Source of the DNA: a virus
IMG/VR virus record: IMGVR_UViG_3300046752_000087
Coordinates: 1-25,941 of that record
DNA length: 25,941 nucleotides
Strand: one strand, 5' to 3'
Made by a program: the position numbers and the translations under genes. The stretch's first letter is position 1. Every line of letters starts with the position of its first letter. This document shows positions 1 through 6,993 of the stretch, piece by piece. The notes below the pieces were generated by a model. It worked only from the letters and a program-made list of their open reading frames with translations. It was not told the origin of the DNA and did no database searches.

Positions 1-191
1 TCCCCAGGCATTTTGCCAAAGGCAACGTATTCGATTGCTTGTAGAGAACCTTCCAATCTTGTCAGAGCGTTCTCATTCTTTATATACTCTTCATACCAAC
101 CTTGTAGGTCATCTTGTCTAGCAGACAATTGTTCTTTACGTTTAGTAAAGCGAGCAATAAGTTGCTCGTAGTTTTCAACAGGTTTTGTCAT
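1..191 (-). CDS. Hypothetical protein, 3' end outside the window
   Basis: The frame opens with ATG at 189-191 and stays open for 63 codons to the window edge, so the C-terminus is missing. The visible part begins MTKPVENYEQ and is charged and probably helical, with many Lys, Glu and Gln and no membrane segment. The start overlaps the stop of the upstream gene in an ATGA (188-191), the coupling seen throughout this operon, which supports both frames. I do not recognise a family. Confidence 0.75.
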   Translation of the reverse strand, partial: MTKPVENYEQLIARFTKRKEQLSARQDDLQGWYEEYIKNENALTRLEGSLQAIEYVAFGKMPG

Positions 192-475
192 AATGTTCTC
201 TCTAATCTGGTTGTTGCTTGGTCTGGGAAATCCCTTGGTCTACTATCAGTAGCATTGTCAGTTCTAGGAGAACCTTCGTTTGCCTTCATAGTATGTTGAT
301 AGTTTGGTCTTTTATACCTCATATAGAACGGGTCAGGCATCCAGTAGGTAACTTGCCATTCTTGATCAGGACATAGTTCGAGATGTTTCTCTACAGTATG
401 AGAGAAACTACCGAGTTGGATGTAACCATCGTGACTGACACACCTACCATCACCAGTGTCAACCAAGAACATCAT
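188..475 (-). CDS. Hypothetical protein (95 aa)
   Basis: Not recognised. The frame is open further upstream, but only to a TTG at 500-502 that would overlap the previous gene. I chose the first of two adjacent ATGs (473-475, then 470-472), which follow the previous stop by a few bases. The protein starts MMFLVDTGDG, is rich in aromatic residues and His in its first half (YWMPDPFYMRYKRPNY), and ends in a polar, probably disordered tail. Its stop overlaps the next start by four bases, so it is probably translationally coupled. Confidence 0.7.
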   Translation of the reverse strand: MMFLVDTGDGRCVSHDGYIQLGSFSHTVEKHLELCPDQEWQVTYWMPDPFYMRYKRPNYQHTMKANEGSPRTDNATDSRPRDFPDQATTRLERTL

Positions 476-483
476 CTTACTAC

Positions 484-795
484 TCAATCTCTCTGTCTCC
501 AATCATCTGGTTTATCGTGATGAAACCAATCATTGATGTCATCAGCGTCGGTGAACCCTGTTCTTGTATCGGATGGGTCTGGTTCACCTAACCCCATCCT
601 ATTCAGAAAATCATCGGTACTGCCTTCATCGATCCCTTTGGATGCTCGTCGTGCCTGACGCATCCACTCTCGGGCAGTTGTATGACTCTTTGATAATTTC
701 TCTGCCCAGATCATATCTGAGATTGATACTTCTTCTCCTTTGGAGATTTTCTTACAGATCCCTTCGAGTCGAAGTCGGTAAGCAGTTGAGAGCAT
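484..795 (-). CDS. Hypothetical protein (103 aa), helical N-terminal half
   Basis: Not recognised. ATG start at 793-795. Residues 1-55 look like a helical basic domain (AYRLRLEGICKKI, then AREWMRQARR), and the rest is acidic and polar, ending DDWRQRD. The Arg-rich helices could bind nucleic acid or a partner, but no defined helix-turn-helix or zinc motif is visible. It begins just downstream of a TCTAAATA element at 815-822 and leads the group of small genes running to the left edge. Confidence 0.7.
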   Translation of the reverse strand: MLSTAYRLRLEGICKKISKGEEVSISDMIWAEKLSKSHTTAREWMRQARRASKGIDEGSTDDFLNRMGLGEPDPSDTRTGFTDADDINDWFHHDKPDDWRQRD

Positions 796-813
796 TGTCT
801 ACGAGCGTTTTGA

Positions 814-1014
814 TTATTTAGAACCGAGTATCTCTTTCAAGGCATCAACCTTCTGGAATTCAGCGTACGCTGACTCTGATCGATCTGAAAGGATACCAAG
901 AATGTCTGACAAAATGTCATCGTTATCAACGTCATCGTTGATGTAGGAGTCTAACGCTTCCTGTAAGTAGCGTCTCCTGTTCCATTCTGGTGAATAAGGT
1001 TTGTAGTGTGGCAT
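814..1014 (-). CDS. Hypothetical small protein (66 aa)
   Basis: Not recognised. ATG start at 1012-1014, two bases after the stop of the upstream gene. The protein is predicted helical, acidic in the middle (DDVDNDDILSDILG) and ends with a short basic tail (ILGSK). There are no Cys residues and no membrane segment. Its tight position in the same-strand run argues that it is real. Confidence 0.65.
   Translation of the reverse strand: MPHYKPYSPEWNRRRYLQEALDSYINDDVDNDDILSDILGILSDRSESAYAEFQKVDALKEILGSK
815..822 (-). promoter_or_regulatory. Candidate late-promoter-like element TCTAAATA
   Basis: TCTAAATA on the minus strand differs by one base from the T4 late consensus TATAAATA. It lies at the stop codon of the 66-residue gene, 20 bases before the 103-residue gene. 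Similar elements precede gp5, gp26 and gp32 in this window. It could simply reflect a stop codon in AT-rich sequence. Confidence 0.3.
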
Positions 1015-1016
1015 TA

Positions 1017-1274
1017 TTAAAATGGCAATTCCTCTTCACATCTTACCACGTCTGTCAACTCAAAGACGATAGGGTGGCAAGATTCCATAATGAGGTATTG
1101 GGAGTGCCTATAAAGTTCCTCCATAGTATAGCACATTTTTTCAGTACATTCATCTATTAACTCAGGAGTTGGTCGATCAACTTCATCAAACGTAAAGGGG
1201 ATGCCATTGATGTACCACATCTTGACGACACCTTGTCCGTGAATAAGTCTAAAATCTGAATTTACCGTGTACAT
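1017..1274 (-). CDS. Hypothetical protein (85 aa)
   Basis: Not recognised. ATG at 1272-1274; the gene overlaps the end of the upstream CpeT-like gene by 13 bases. The protein has a beta-rich start (MYTVNSDFRLIHGQGVVKMWYINGIPF) followed by an acidic helical part with three Cys (IDECTEKMCYTMEEL and MESCHPIVFEL), and a fourth Cys near the C-terminus. The Cys spacing does not match a standard zinc ribbon. Its position beside the CpeT-like pair suggests the same transcript but not necessarily the same role. Confidence 0.65.
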   Translation of the reverse strand: MYTVNSDFRLIHGQGVVKMWYINGIPFTFDEVDRPTPELIDECTEKMCYTMEELYRHSQYLIMESCHPIVFELTDVVRCEEELPF

Positions 1275-1696
1275 TTTACAAACTCAAAAGGTCCTTTTTC
1301 TGATCCCCATAGAAGAGTTCCTGATTTGTCCCACCCTTTGTCAGACGTTTCCCAAGAGTCTTTAGTAAGTCTTGCCTTGGTTTCAACTCTCCTACCTTGT
1401 TCGTCAATCCTTTCAGATTTACCGACCCAAACACGATCTTGGACTTCTGTGAACGTCATATCACTGACGTTGATTCCATCTTTGAAAGTTTGTAGGATTA
1501 GTTGATCATTATCAATAACAATTTTATGTTCTCTCTGGCGATATACATCACCATTCCAGTCATACCACTGTTTAGTTTTCAATACGTCATCTTCGTAGTA
1601 CCACTCATAATGTACATAAGCAAATGAAGTCGGGTTGAGTTGACATTGCTTGATGTTATGCCAGTGGTGGACTAAGTGATCAAGAAACTTTTTCAT
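1262..1696 (-). CDS. cpeT: CpeT/CpcT-like protein, copy A (144 aa)
   Basis: CpeT and CpcT proteins are bilin lyases or chaperones that help attach chromophores to phycobiliproteins, and cpeT-like genes are known auxiliary genes of cyanophages. Shared with the family are the N-terminal N-P-T-x-F-A-Y-V-H-Y block (residues 22-31), the central QWYDWNGDVYRQREHK block, and the C-terminal DKGWD...LLWGSEKGPFEF block, which matches the family's D-K-G...W-G...G-P-F ending. At 144 residues it is shorter than host CpeT proteins (about 200). It sits directly downstream of a second, diverged copy. Lyase activity is not proven for phage forms. The family call is good; the substrate is unknown. Confidence 0.75.
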   Translation of the reverse strand: MKKFLDHLVHHWHNIKQCQLNPTSFAYVHYEWYYEDDVLKTKQWYDWNGDVYRQREHKIVIDNDQLILQTFKDGINVSDMTFTEVQDRVWVGKSERIDEQGRRVETKARLTKDSWETSDKGWDKSGTLLWGSEKGPFEFVKCTR

Positions 1697-1700
1697 AGAT

Positions 1701-2138
1701 CTAATCTATATATTTTCTTTTGAAAATGAATGGTCCTGGAGTTTTACCCCACGTCGTACCTTTATCAATAGATGTAAATTCTTCAGCAGTCACAGTGACG
1801 TAAGAATATACGTCTTCACCTCTGCTATTCTTAGCATCCTGTTCAGTTCTACCACAGAAACCACCCTTCCCTACCTTAGTGAAGAGCATACTAGGTTCTT
1901 GAGTATTATCCTTGCGAAAGGTTTGCAACTCAATGTGATTACCTTTGTCCAAGAGTTTGTGATTACGCTCTCGGTACATTTCTCCATTCCAGTCATACCA
2001 TTGAGCAGAATGAATCTCTCCATCTTCTTCCCAGAACTGATAGTGAACGTGGGAGAAATGAGATGGAGAGTTCTGTGCTTGTTGTTTGTTTTCCCAAGGA
2101 TGAAACAACAGTGACTTTAATTCTTCAATCTCGGTCAC
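1701..2138 (-). CDS. cpeT: CpeT/CpcT-like protein, copy B (145 aa), GTG start
   Basis: This is the second CpeT-like copy, four bases upstream of copy A. It shares N-S-P-S-H-F-S-H-V-H-Y (residues 23-33), QWYDWNGEMYRERNHK and the terminal DKGTTWGKTPGPFIFK block. The start must be GTG (2136-2138), which overlaps the stop of the antitoxin-like gene as GTGA; the next ATG would remove the first conserved block. It keeps a Cys in the GGFCGR stretch where copy A has VWVGKS, so the two may differ in function. The tandem arrangement points to duplication and divergence, or to joining of two acquired copies. The likely role is adjusting the host light-harvesting antenna during infection. Confidence 0.77.
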   Translation of the reverse strand: MTEIEELKSLLFHPWENKQQAQNSPSHFSHVHYQFWEEDGEIHSAQWYDWNGEMYRERNHKLLDKGNHIELQTFRKDNTQEPSMLFTKVGKGGFCGRTEQDAKNSRGEDVYSYVTVTAEEFTSIDKGTTWGKTPGPFIFKRKYID

Positions 2139-2398
2139 AGCATCTTATGAGCGGCAGCAGTCTCTTGTGCAACGTGTGCACCAAGTGCTCCTTCGCTAGG
2201 TAAGTTGTCCATATTGGGTAGTTGTTCTTCTTCATTAAGAAGTGAATCTACTTCAGAACCAATAGTGCGCCCTGGGGCAACTTGTGTCATAACAACATTA
2301 CCTTTAGGTGCTTCGATGAGAACATTCTCACCGCGTTCAACAAGTTTGAACAAGAAATCAAAATTTTCTTGTGCTTCGTCGATAGTAACTCTAATCAT
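2135..2398 (-). CDS. Phd/YefM-like antitoxin domain protein (87 aa)
   Basis: The N-terminal 42 residues (VTIDEAQENF, LFKLVERGENVLIEA, then GNVVMTQVAP) follow the Phd/YefM pattern: a short beta strand, a helix beginning at the 'EA' of the second line, and the G-E-x-V-x-I strand pair that ends in a hydrophobic strand. In type II toxin-antitoxin systems this fold binds DNA and the C-terminus neutralises the toxin. The C-terminal half here (residues 45-87) is acidic and Ala-rich. No RelE, Doc or YoeB-type toxin is visible next to it, so it may be an orphan antitoxin or a transcription regulator. It overlaps the GTG of copy B by four bases. Confidence 0.6.
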   Translation of the reverse strand: MIRVTIDEAQENFDFLFKLVERGENVLIEAPKGNVVMTQVAPGRTIGSEVDSLLNEEEQLPNMDNLPSEGALGAHVAQETAAAHKML

Positions 2399-2403
2399 AG
2401 GTT

Positions 2404-2550
2404 TTAATCATCGTGGTCATCAAATGGATCGTCAAGTCCCTCGTTATCAAAGAATCCTTTGTAGACGCCATAGAAAACAAAGATCACAACGATAACCATA
2501 ATGGAGATCGGAAATGTGATATTTGGATCAGCGTTGTAGTGATGGATCAT
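2404..2550 (-). CDS. Small single-pass membrane protein (48 aa)
   Basis: A short gene read directly from the sequence: ATG at 2548-2550, TAA at 2404-2406. The protein starts MIHHYNADPN, has one strongly hydrophobic helix (about residues 11-34, ITFPISIMVIVVIFVFYG) and ends with an acidic tail (DDPFDDHDD). Its start overlaps the upstream stop as ATGA, which supports translation. The likely location is the host membrane with the acidic tail in the cytoplasm. Function unknown. Confidence 0.6.
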   Translation of the reverse strand: MIHHYNADPNITFPISIMVIVVIFVFYGVYKGFFDNEGLDDPFDDHDD

Positions 2551-2750
2551 AGTAAATAACAAATAGATTCGTTGTCAACTGCCCCTTGGACATTAGTTAC
2601 GGATTCTCGGAATCCTTCTGCTCCTTCTTCGGTGAACTTATACCGAATCTTTTCAATATTTCCATCACTAACTTGTATGGACAGGGTGCGTTTCGGAAAA
2701 TTGATCCAAACATAATCAACGTACAATTGGTCTAGGTACTCGTCAGTCAT
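2547..2750 (-). CDS. Hypothetical protein (67 aa)
   Basis: Not recognised. An ATG six codons further upstream is possible, but ATG 2748-2750 overlaps the stop of the preceding 51-residue gene as ATGA, the pattern of this operon, so I use it (MTDEYLDQLY). The protein is probably beta-rich (DYVWINFPKRTLSIQV, then EKIRYKFTEEG) and soluble. It ends NESICYLL, four bases into the start of the membrane protein gene. Confidence 0.62.
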   Translation of the reverse strand: MTDEYLDQLYVDYVWINFPKRTLSIQVSDGNIEKIRYKFTEEGAEGFRESVTNVQGAVDNESICYLL

Positions 2751-2902
2751 TTGTATGTAGGATAGCAATCGATAACTTGCAGACCATACATAGATGCTGC
2801 GGTTTGACGTGCCTCTTGTGCAGAGAACACTTCGTCAATTATAACACGTTTGATTGGACCGTTTGGTCTACGAAGGAGAACTTCGTACTTCCTTGCAGGC
2901 AT
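2747..2902 (-). CDS. Hypothetical small protein (51 aa)
   Basis: A short gene with ATG at 2900-2902 and TGA at 2747-2749. The protein begins MPARKYEVLLRRPNG, is basic at the N-terminus, has a helix with EVFSAQEARQTAASMYG, and ends in VIDCYPTYK. The pattern of strands, then a helix, then a strand resembles small single-domain phage proteins, but I cannot name a family. The stop overlaps the next ATG. The gap before it (2903-2932) shows no clear terminator or promoter. Confidence 0.6.
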   Translation of the reverse strand: MPARKYEVLLRRPNGPIKRVIIDEVFSAQEARQTAASMYGLQVIDCYPTYK

Positions 2903-2932
2903 TGAATTCTTGTGACTGACCTTAGTATAGCA

Positions 2933-5389
2933 CTAATTCAGCATAATGGGTAGTCCAACGAACTGTGCTAGACCACCTGTACAACCTGCTGTGTAGACTC
3001 CAGTTCCAACTGTATATGCCATAGCACCGTTGTTGACAGTGTTTAGGATAGCACCACCTGCTCCTGTAACGAATTCTCCGATACCACCTTTAGGTGTTTT
3101 AACCAGAGTCAAGTGACCACCACCTGTACCTGTAACTAGATCCACCATACCCCCAGGTTGTCCTGTACACTCGGCAATACGAACGTGTGCAGCAGGGAGA
3201 GGTGATGTACCTGCTCCTGATCCACAGATAGTAAGGTCAAGACCTTTCATCAAAGTACATCTACCTGTCAATCCAGGGATCACATTAGTCATTCCAATGT
3301 TCTGGAAAATAACATTGTTGATAAACTCAGACTTCCACGCTGCCTCGTTGATAATCTCACCAGAAACAGTGTTCATTAATGTTGTACACTTATTATTAAT
3401 TGCTGAAGCGTTTAAACTCAACTCACTGTGAGCATTCAATTTAATATTTGCTGCTTGAATCTGATAGTCACCCTCATAAGCAACGTTATAATCTGATGAA
3501 TATGTTTGTGCTGCTTTAGATTGCTTTGCACCTGATGCAGGTTCACCAGTCTTTTCATCTGTCTCAACATTTTGTGAGAGGTGAGTATTGAATGCACCAC
3601 CAACCTCAAGGTTGAAATCACCCATAACTTTGAGGTTAAGATCACCCTCAACAGTCAGAGTTTTATTTTTCTTGACAGTCTTGCAATCATCTCTACCAAT
3701 GATCTTTGTATCATTTCCAGGGACGTTTGTATGTTGGTCACCCATCACAGTGGCGATCACAGTCTGACCACCTGCGTGCTGAACAATAGTTTTCTCTTTT
3801 CCTGGGGTGTTATCTTGAATAGTTTTTGCACCATTCAAGAATGATTCTGCTTGTGTAGCATATACATCAATATCCGAGAAAAGATTACTGAGGTAACTTC
3901 CCTTCTTCTTATTGTTTTTTCCACCACCAGTATAAACAGTAACTTCTTCTTCTAAGAAGTCTGGAACACTAGCACACGTCGTTGTACCCAACAAGGGCAT
4001 CCAGAATTTAATTTTCGGTCGTTTAATCTTCCTCCCGCAATCCTTGTTTCCAAACAGTGCTGCAAGGATACCAAGAATGATTGAAACGAGTGATTGGAAG
4101 TTTAACTTAGAGAAATCAAATTCAAAAAGAGTATCTAGTTTATCTTTGATATTACGAGCAACACCAGTTGCCTTCTTTGCCATAGCAAGTGCTGATGTGA
4201 TCTTATTAGCAACTCCAGAAACTTTACCAATAGCACCTTGAACCTTACCAATAACTGCGTTGACTGTATCAGTAACTTTATCAGCAAAACCACCGACAAC
4301 TTTAGTAACTACCTTACCTGCAATATCACTGGCGAATCCACTAATATCTCCAAGTGCACCCTGAAGTCCTTTGATAATATAATTTGCTTCGAAGTTACAG
4401 AACAAGTTGGTAATGAAGTCTGCAAGTGTTAGGATTGAAGAGATAACTCCTGTAGGGACAACATTACTAATAGCAGACATAATCTTATCCATAATTGCCT
4501 CGATGCCTTTTGCAAGCATCTGTTTCAAGGAACTTAGGATACCAGTCATAGCAGAAGAAACATAGTTCTTGATACCTGCCATCGATTCATTCATCACATC
4601 GTTAAAAACCTTCTTACCAGTAATCAATGAAGTGAGATTACCATTTAAGTCAGTCGCGAGTGTGCCGCTAAGATTGCCGAACTCTGTCAGCATTCTTTCA
4701 AGGTCTTTTTCAAAACCGTCCCCACTTGGACCGACCGCTCCATCAGCAACACCTTGTGCTTCTGCTGGAACCTTAGTAGGGTTTGTATATGGATTTCCAG
4801 GTGTTTGTTGCTCTAGGATTGACAACAATCCTCTAGACTTTTCTTCACCACCACCCTCGTCACCAACCTGTTGACTTGGATCTACGTTAAATGAAGTACC
4901 TTGGTGTGCAACTTGTCCTTTTACATCTTTTGATGCAGGAGGCATTTCATCATCAGATAATGCCTCATCATTAGATGCAATAGTAGTTGCACTGATCTTC
5001 TCATCTGACGTAGGTGTAGTATCTCCACTTTTAGGATTACTCATACCACGGAATCCACGGAGGGATCCCATCACAACAGGAAGTTGTGCTTCTTCACCAT
5101 CTAAAAAGAAACCTAGAACCTGTGCACCAACCTGCAGTTCAGTCTTAGTACCAGTATTCTTGATACCTGCCTGATCTGTAGGAAGCATAACAACTGCCCA
5201 CGGTAAATCTTCAGTAGGGACTTTATCAAGATACGATTCACCGCCAGCACCAGTGTACCAACCGACAATACGCACCTTGACCCTACCGATCATCTGAGGA
5301 TCTTTAATAGACTCGACTTCTCCGATCCACCAAGTGAACCCGTCGCGTCCCATTACATCAGATTTTCCGACAGCAGCAGTTAAACTCAC
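2933..5389 (-). CDS. 5: Baseplate hub/spike protein gp5-like, without lysozyme domain
   Basis: gp5 forms the central spike of the T4 baseplate. Residues 15-115 match its N-terminal OB-fold: GFTWWIGEVESIKDP, then GRVKVRIVGW, then LPWAVVMLPT and GAQVLGFFLDGE...VVMGSLRG. T4 gp5 then has a lysozyme domain; I see none here. Instead residues about 225-470 are long Gly/Ala/Val-rich amphipathic helices. A repetitive beta section follows (VEGDLNLKVMGDFNLEVGG, residues about 560-620), fitting the beta-helical spike, and a Gly-rich C-terminus. At 818 residues it is much longer than T4 gp5 (575). The start at 5387-5389 is GTG; ATG at 5351-5353 (MGRDGFTWW) is an alternative that fits the fold just as well. 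The gp27-like hub gene is in the same operon. Confidence 0.85.
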   Translation of the reverse strand: MSLTAAVGKSDVMGRDGFTWWIGEVESIKDPQMIGRVKVRIVGWYTGAGGESYLDKVPTEDLPWAVVMLPTDQAGIKNTGTKTELQVGAQVLGFFLDGEEAQLPVVMGSLRGFRGMSNPKSGDTTPTSDEKISATTIASNDEALSDDEMPPASKDVKGQVAHQGTSFNVDPSQQVGDEGGGEEKSRGLLSILEQQTPGNPYTNPTKVPAEAQGVADGAVGPSGDGFEKDLERMLTEFGNLSGTLATDLNGNLTSLITGKKVFNDVMNESMAGIKNYVSSAMTGILSSLKQMLAKGIEAIMDKIMSAISNVVPTGVISSILTLADFITNLFCNFEANYIIKGLQGALGDISGFASDIAGKVVTKVVGGFADKVTDTVNAVIGKVQGAIGKVSGVANKITSALAMAKKATGVARNIKDKLDTLFEFDFSKLNFQSLVSIILGILAALFGNKDCGRKIKRPKIKFWMPLLGTTTCASVPDFLEEEVTVYTGGGKNNKKKGSYLSNLFSDIDVYATQAESFLNGAKTIQDNTPGKEKTIVQHAGGQTVIATVMGDQHTNVPGNDTKIIGRDDCKTVKKNKTLTVEGDLNLKVMGDFNLEVGGAFNTHLSQNVETDEKTGEPASGAKQSKAAQTYSSDYNVAYEGDYQIQAANIKLNAHSELSLNASAINNKCTTLMNTVSGEIINEAAWKSEFINNVIFQNIGMTNVIPGLTGRCTLMKGLDLTICGSGAGTSPLPAAHVRIAECTGQPGGMVDLVTGTGGGHLTLVKTPKGGIGEFVTGAGGAILNTVNNGAMAYTVGTGVYTAGCTGGLAQFVGLPIMLN

Positions 5390-5407
5390 AGCGATATATA
5401 GTTTTTA

Positions 5408-5566
5408 TTATTTAGCAAGTGACTCAACATAGTTATTAAAACTCTCTGACATACGGTGATAACCGCTGCCAATATAAATTTGTCCTGCTACAACAGCAAC
5501 AGTACAAATACCCCAGAAAACGTAGTAAGGTGATGCTTTCACTTGATGAAAATGCTTTTTCTTCAT
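5408..5566 (-). CDS. Small membrane protein (52 aa)
   Basis: A short gene, ATG 5564-5566 to TAA 5408-5410. It has a basic N-terminus (MKKKHFHQVK), one hydrophobic helix (about residues 13-31, YYVFWGICTVAVVAGQIYI), and a polar C-terminus (MSESFNNYVESLAK). By the positive-inside rule the N-terminus should face the cytoplasm. It overlaps the upstream zinc-ribbon gene by four bases and precedes gp5 by 18 bases. Function unknown; a role in the host membrane is inferred only from topology. Confidence 0.65.
   Translation of the reverse strand: MKKKHFHQVKASPYYVFWGICTVAVVAGQIYIGSGYHRMSESFNNYVESLAK
5409..5416 (-). promoter_or_regulatory. Candidate late-promoter-like element GCTAAATA
   Basis: GCTAAATA on the minus strand, followed by ATAAAAAC, lies at the stop of the small membrane protein gene, about 20 bases before the gp5 GTG. 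The string CTAAATAAT-N-AAAAC also occurs at 806-821 (one mismatch). The short distance to GTG would give a very short leader, so a start at the downstream ATG (5353) would fit a promoter better. Confidence 0.28.
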
Positions 5567-5721
5567 TGATGTGGATAATAAACTTCAACAAATGAGTTGC
5601 ACTTAGGACAACTCAGATTAGTGACCATAGAATACTCCGACGAGGTGACTGGATAGTCTTCTTCATCGAGACTATGGTCACCTCCCCAGATTAACTCAGT
5701 TTGGCAATGCCAACAATTCAT
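5563..5721 (-). CDS. Small zinc-ribbon protein (52 aa)
   Basis: A short gene, ATG 5719-5721 to TGA 5563-5565. Two CxxC knuckles, CWHC (residues 3-6) and CPKC (residues 38-41), are separated by about 31 residues, the layout of a treble-clef or zinc-ribbon fold. The linker is acidic (GGDHSLDEEDYP). Start and stop both overlap neighbours as ATGA, so it is coupled between the secreted HExxH protein and the membrane protein. Zinc binding is well supported by motif; the partner is unknown. Confidence 0.68.
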   Translation of the reverse strand: MNCWHCQTELIWGGDHSLDEEDYPVTSSEYSMVTNLSCPKCNSFVEVYYPHQ

Positions 5722-6407
5722 TTAATGTATTTGTTTTTGAGTAACCACTTCCTTGTGAGAGGAGTGGGTGAGTAATGTTCCCACATAGGAGTAGATGATG
5801 CACAGACTTTAAGTGCTTGTGCAGTCATACCCTCTGTGTGCCCTGCCCAAAACGCTTCCTTTTCCCAAGGGATTGCCGAGGGTTGTTGGAAATACGTTTT
5901 CTCTGCCATATTCTGCCACATTTTAGGAACTTGGTCCTCTGGGTGAATAATAGCGATCAATGAATTGTTAAGGGTACCTGCCATACAATCCTGAGCAGCG
6001 TGCCAACCTTCGTGCCTGACTACTGCCATAAACACATTAGGACGACTGACGTGTGCCTCATTTAGATAGAAATGATTACTCACAGTATGGTAAACACCTC
6101 TATGTCCAACAGGAAAATACTTTGGACTTGCAATATAAACGTTAATTCCTAATTTGTCAAATGATCTTGATAGACTATTAAACTCTTCTCTAACTGTATT
6201 GAAGTTTTGGTTAGAAAAAATCTTTTGTACATCGTCCGTATTACGGACTCTCTTTACATCTTCAGTACACTCCTGTAGGAGCATACATCCCATAGCATCA
6301 TTTGTAAACCACCCTTTAGTAATTTTACCTTCAATAGGTTTTGGTAAAGGGTTTGCTGCTACAGGTAAACTCAAACTCAACAATGTCGCCAATAGGACAT
6401 TACGCAT
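5718..6407 (-). CDS. Secreted HExxH metallopeptidase-like protein (229 aa)
   Basis: Residues 1-18 form a signal peptide (MRNVLLATLLSLSLPVAA) with an Ala-Ala cleavage site. The zinc-peptidase motif HEGWH is at 132-136 within a helix (VVRHEGWHAAQD), and WEKEAFWAG at 181-189 could supply the third Glu ligand, as in gluzincins. Four Cys (41, 47, 141, 202) could form disulfides after export. The arrangement predicts a periplasmic zinc peptidase or peptidoglycan peptidase. It sits among tail genes, between the 2OG oxygenase and a zinc ribbon, so it could be a virion or lysis factor. The substrate is unknown. A non-catalytic relic is possible, but all expected residues are present. Confidence 0.68.
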   Translation of the reverse strand: MRNVLLATLLSLSLPVAANPLPKPIEGKITKGWFTNDAMGCMLLQECTEDVKRVRNTDDVQKIFSNQNFNTVREEFNSLSRSFDKLGINVYIASPKYFPVGHRGVYHTVSNHFYLNEAHVSRPNVFMAVVRHEGWHAAQDCMAGTLNNSLIAIIHPEDQVPKMWQNMAEKTYFQQPSAIPWEKEAFWAGHTEGMTAQALKVCASSTPMWEHYSPTPLTRKWLLKNKYIK

Positions 6408-6993
6408 ACGAAATCCATCCAGTTACAATTAATTTTTCTTCGTTTGGTGCAGGGTTACCGTGATGAATATGAGTCCAATCTACAGGCCACAGCAGGGTTA
6501 AACCCTTTTCTGGTTGAATCTGTAGGTCTTGATGAACCCATTGTGTATCACCGCCTTCCTCTACGGTGTTTAGGTATGTCATCCATACCAGATGTCTGAA
6601 AGAGGTGGTCTTATTGGAACCTACTCTTTCACAGTGTGGTTGTGTGAATGCTTGCCCTGGTTCATACTTCTGGATATTGAATGGTTCGATAACCTCCAAA
6701 TCCGCCATTTTTGCCCAGGGATATTGATCGACGTACAATTGAATGCACGCTTGTACCTCATCCAAATAATTTGTAATTCTCGGATCTTTGATCCAAGATG
6801 GAACAGACATATCCGTGGAGTTCTTGATCAATGGATCAGTTCCACCACTATATTCACCAGGGACTTTGGCAAGATAATCACAGGTGTTGTAAAAATCTAC
6901 TACACCGTCAATGATTTCTTCTTTTATTTTGCCACCTGCAATAAACGATTGTACTGCTGCCATAATAATAGATGATAGGTTATTAGTCTTCAT
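6400..6993 (-). CDS. 2OG-Fe(II) oxygenase, prolyl-4-hydroxylase-like (197 aa)
   Basis: Members of this superfamily use iron and 2-oxoglutarate to hydroxylate proteins or small molecules, and several are common in cyanophages. The iron ligands are visible as H120-C-E122 (an HxE variant of the usual HxD) and H175 in WTHIHHGNP; K187 in EEKLIVTGW is placed to bind 2-oxoglutarate. The sheet between them (RHLVWMTYLNTVEEGGDTQW) is typical. The frame is open further upstream, but that part overlaps the previous gene. I chose ATG 6991-6993, and ATG 6961-6963 (MAAVQSF) is equally possible. The substrate is unknown; a tail protein or host protein is a guess from context. Confidence 0.82.
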   Translation of the reverse strand: MKTNNLSSIIMAAVQSFIAGGKIKEEIIDGVVDFYNTCDYLAKVPGEYSGGTDPLIKNSTDMSVPSWIKDPRITNYLDEVQACIQLYVDQYPWAKMADLEVIEPFNIQKYEPGQAFTQPHCERVGSNKTTSFRHLVWMTYLNTVEEGGDTQWVHQDLQIQPEKGLTLLWPVDWTHIHHGNPAPNEEKLIVTGWISYA

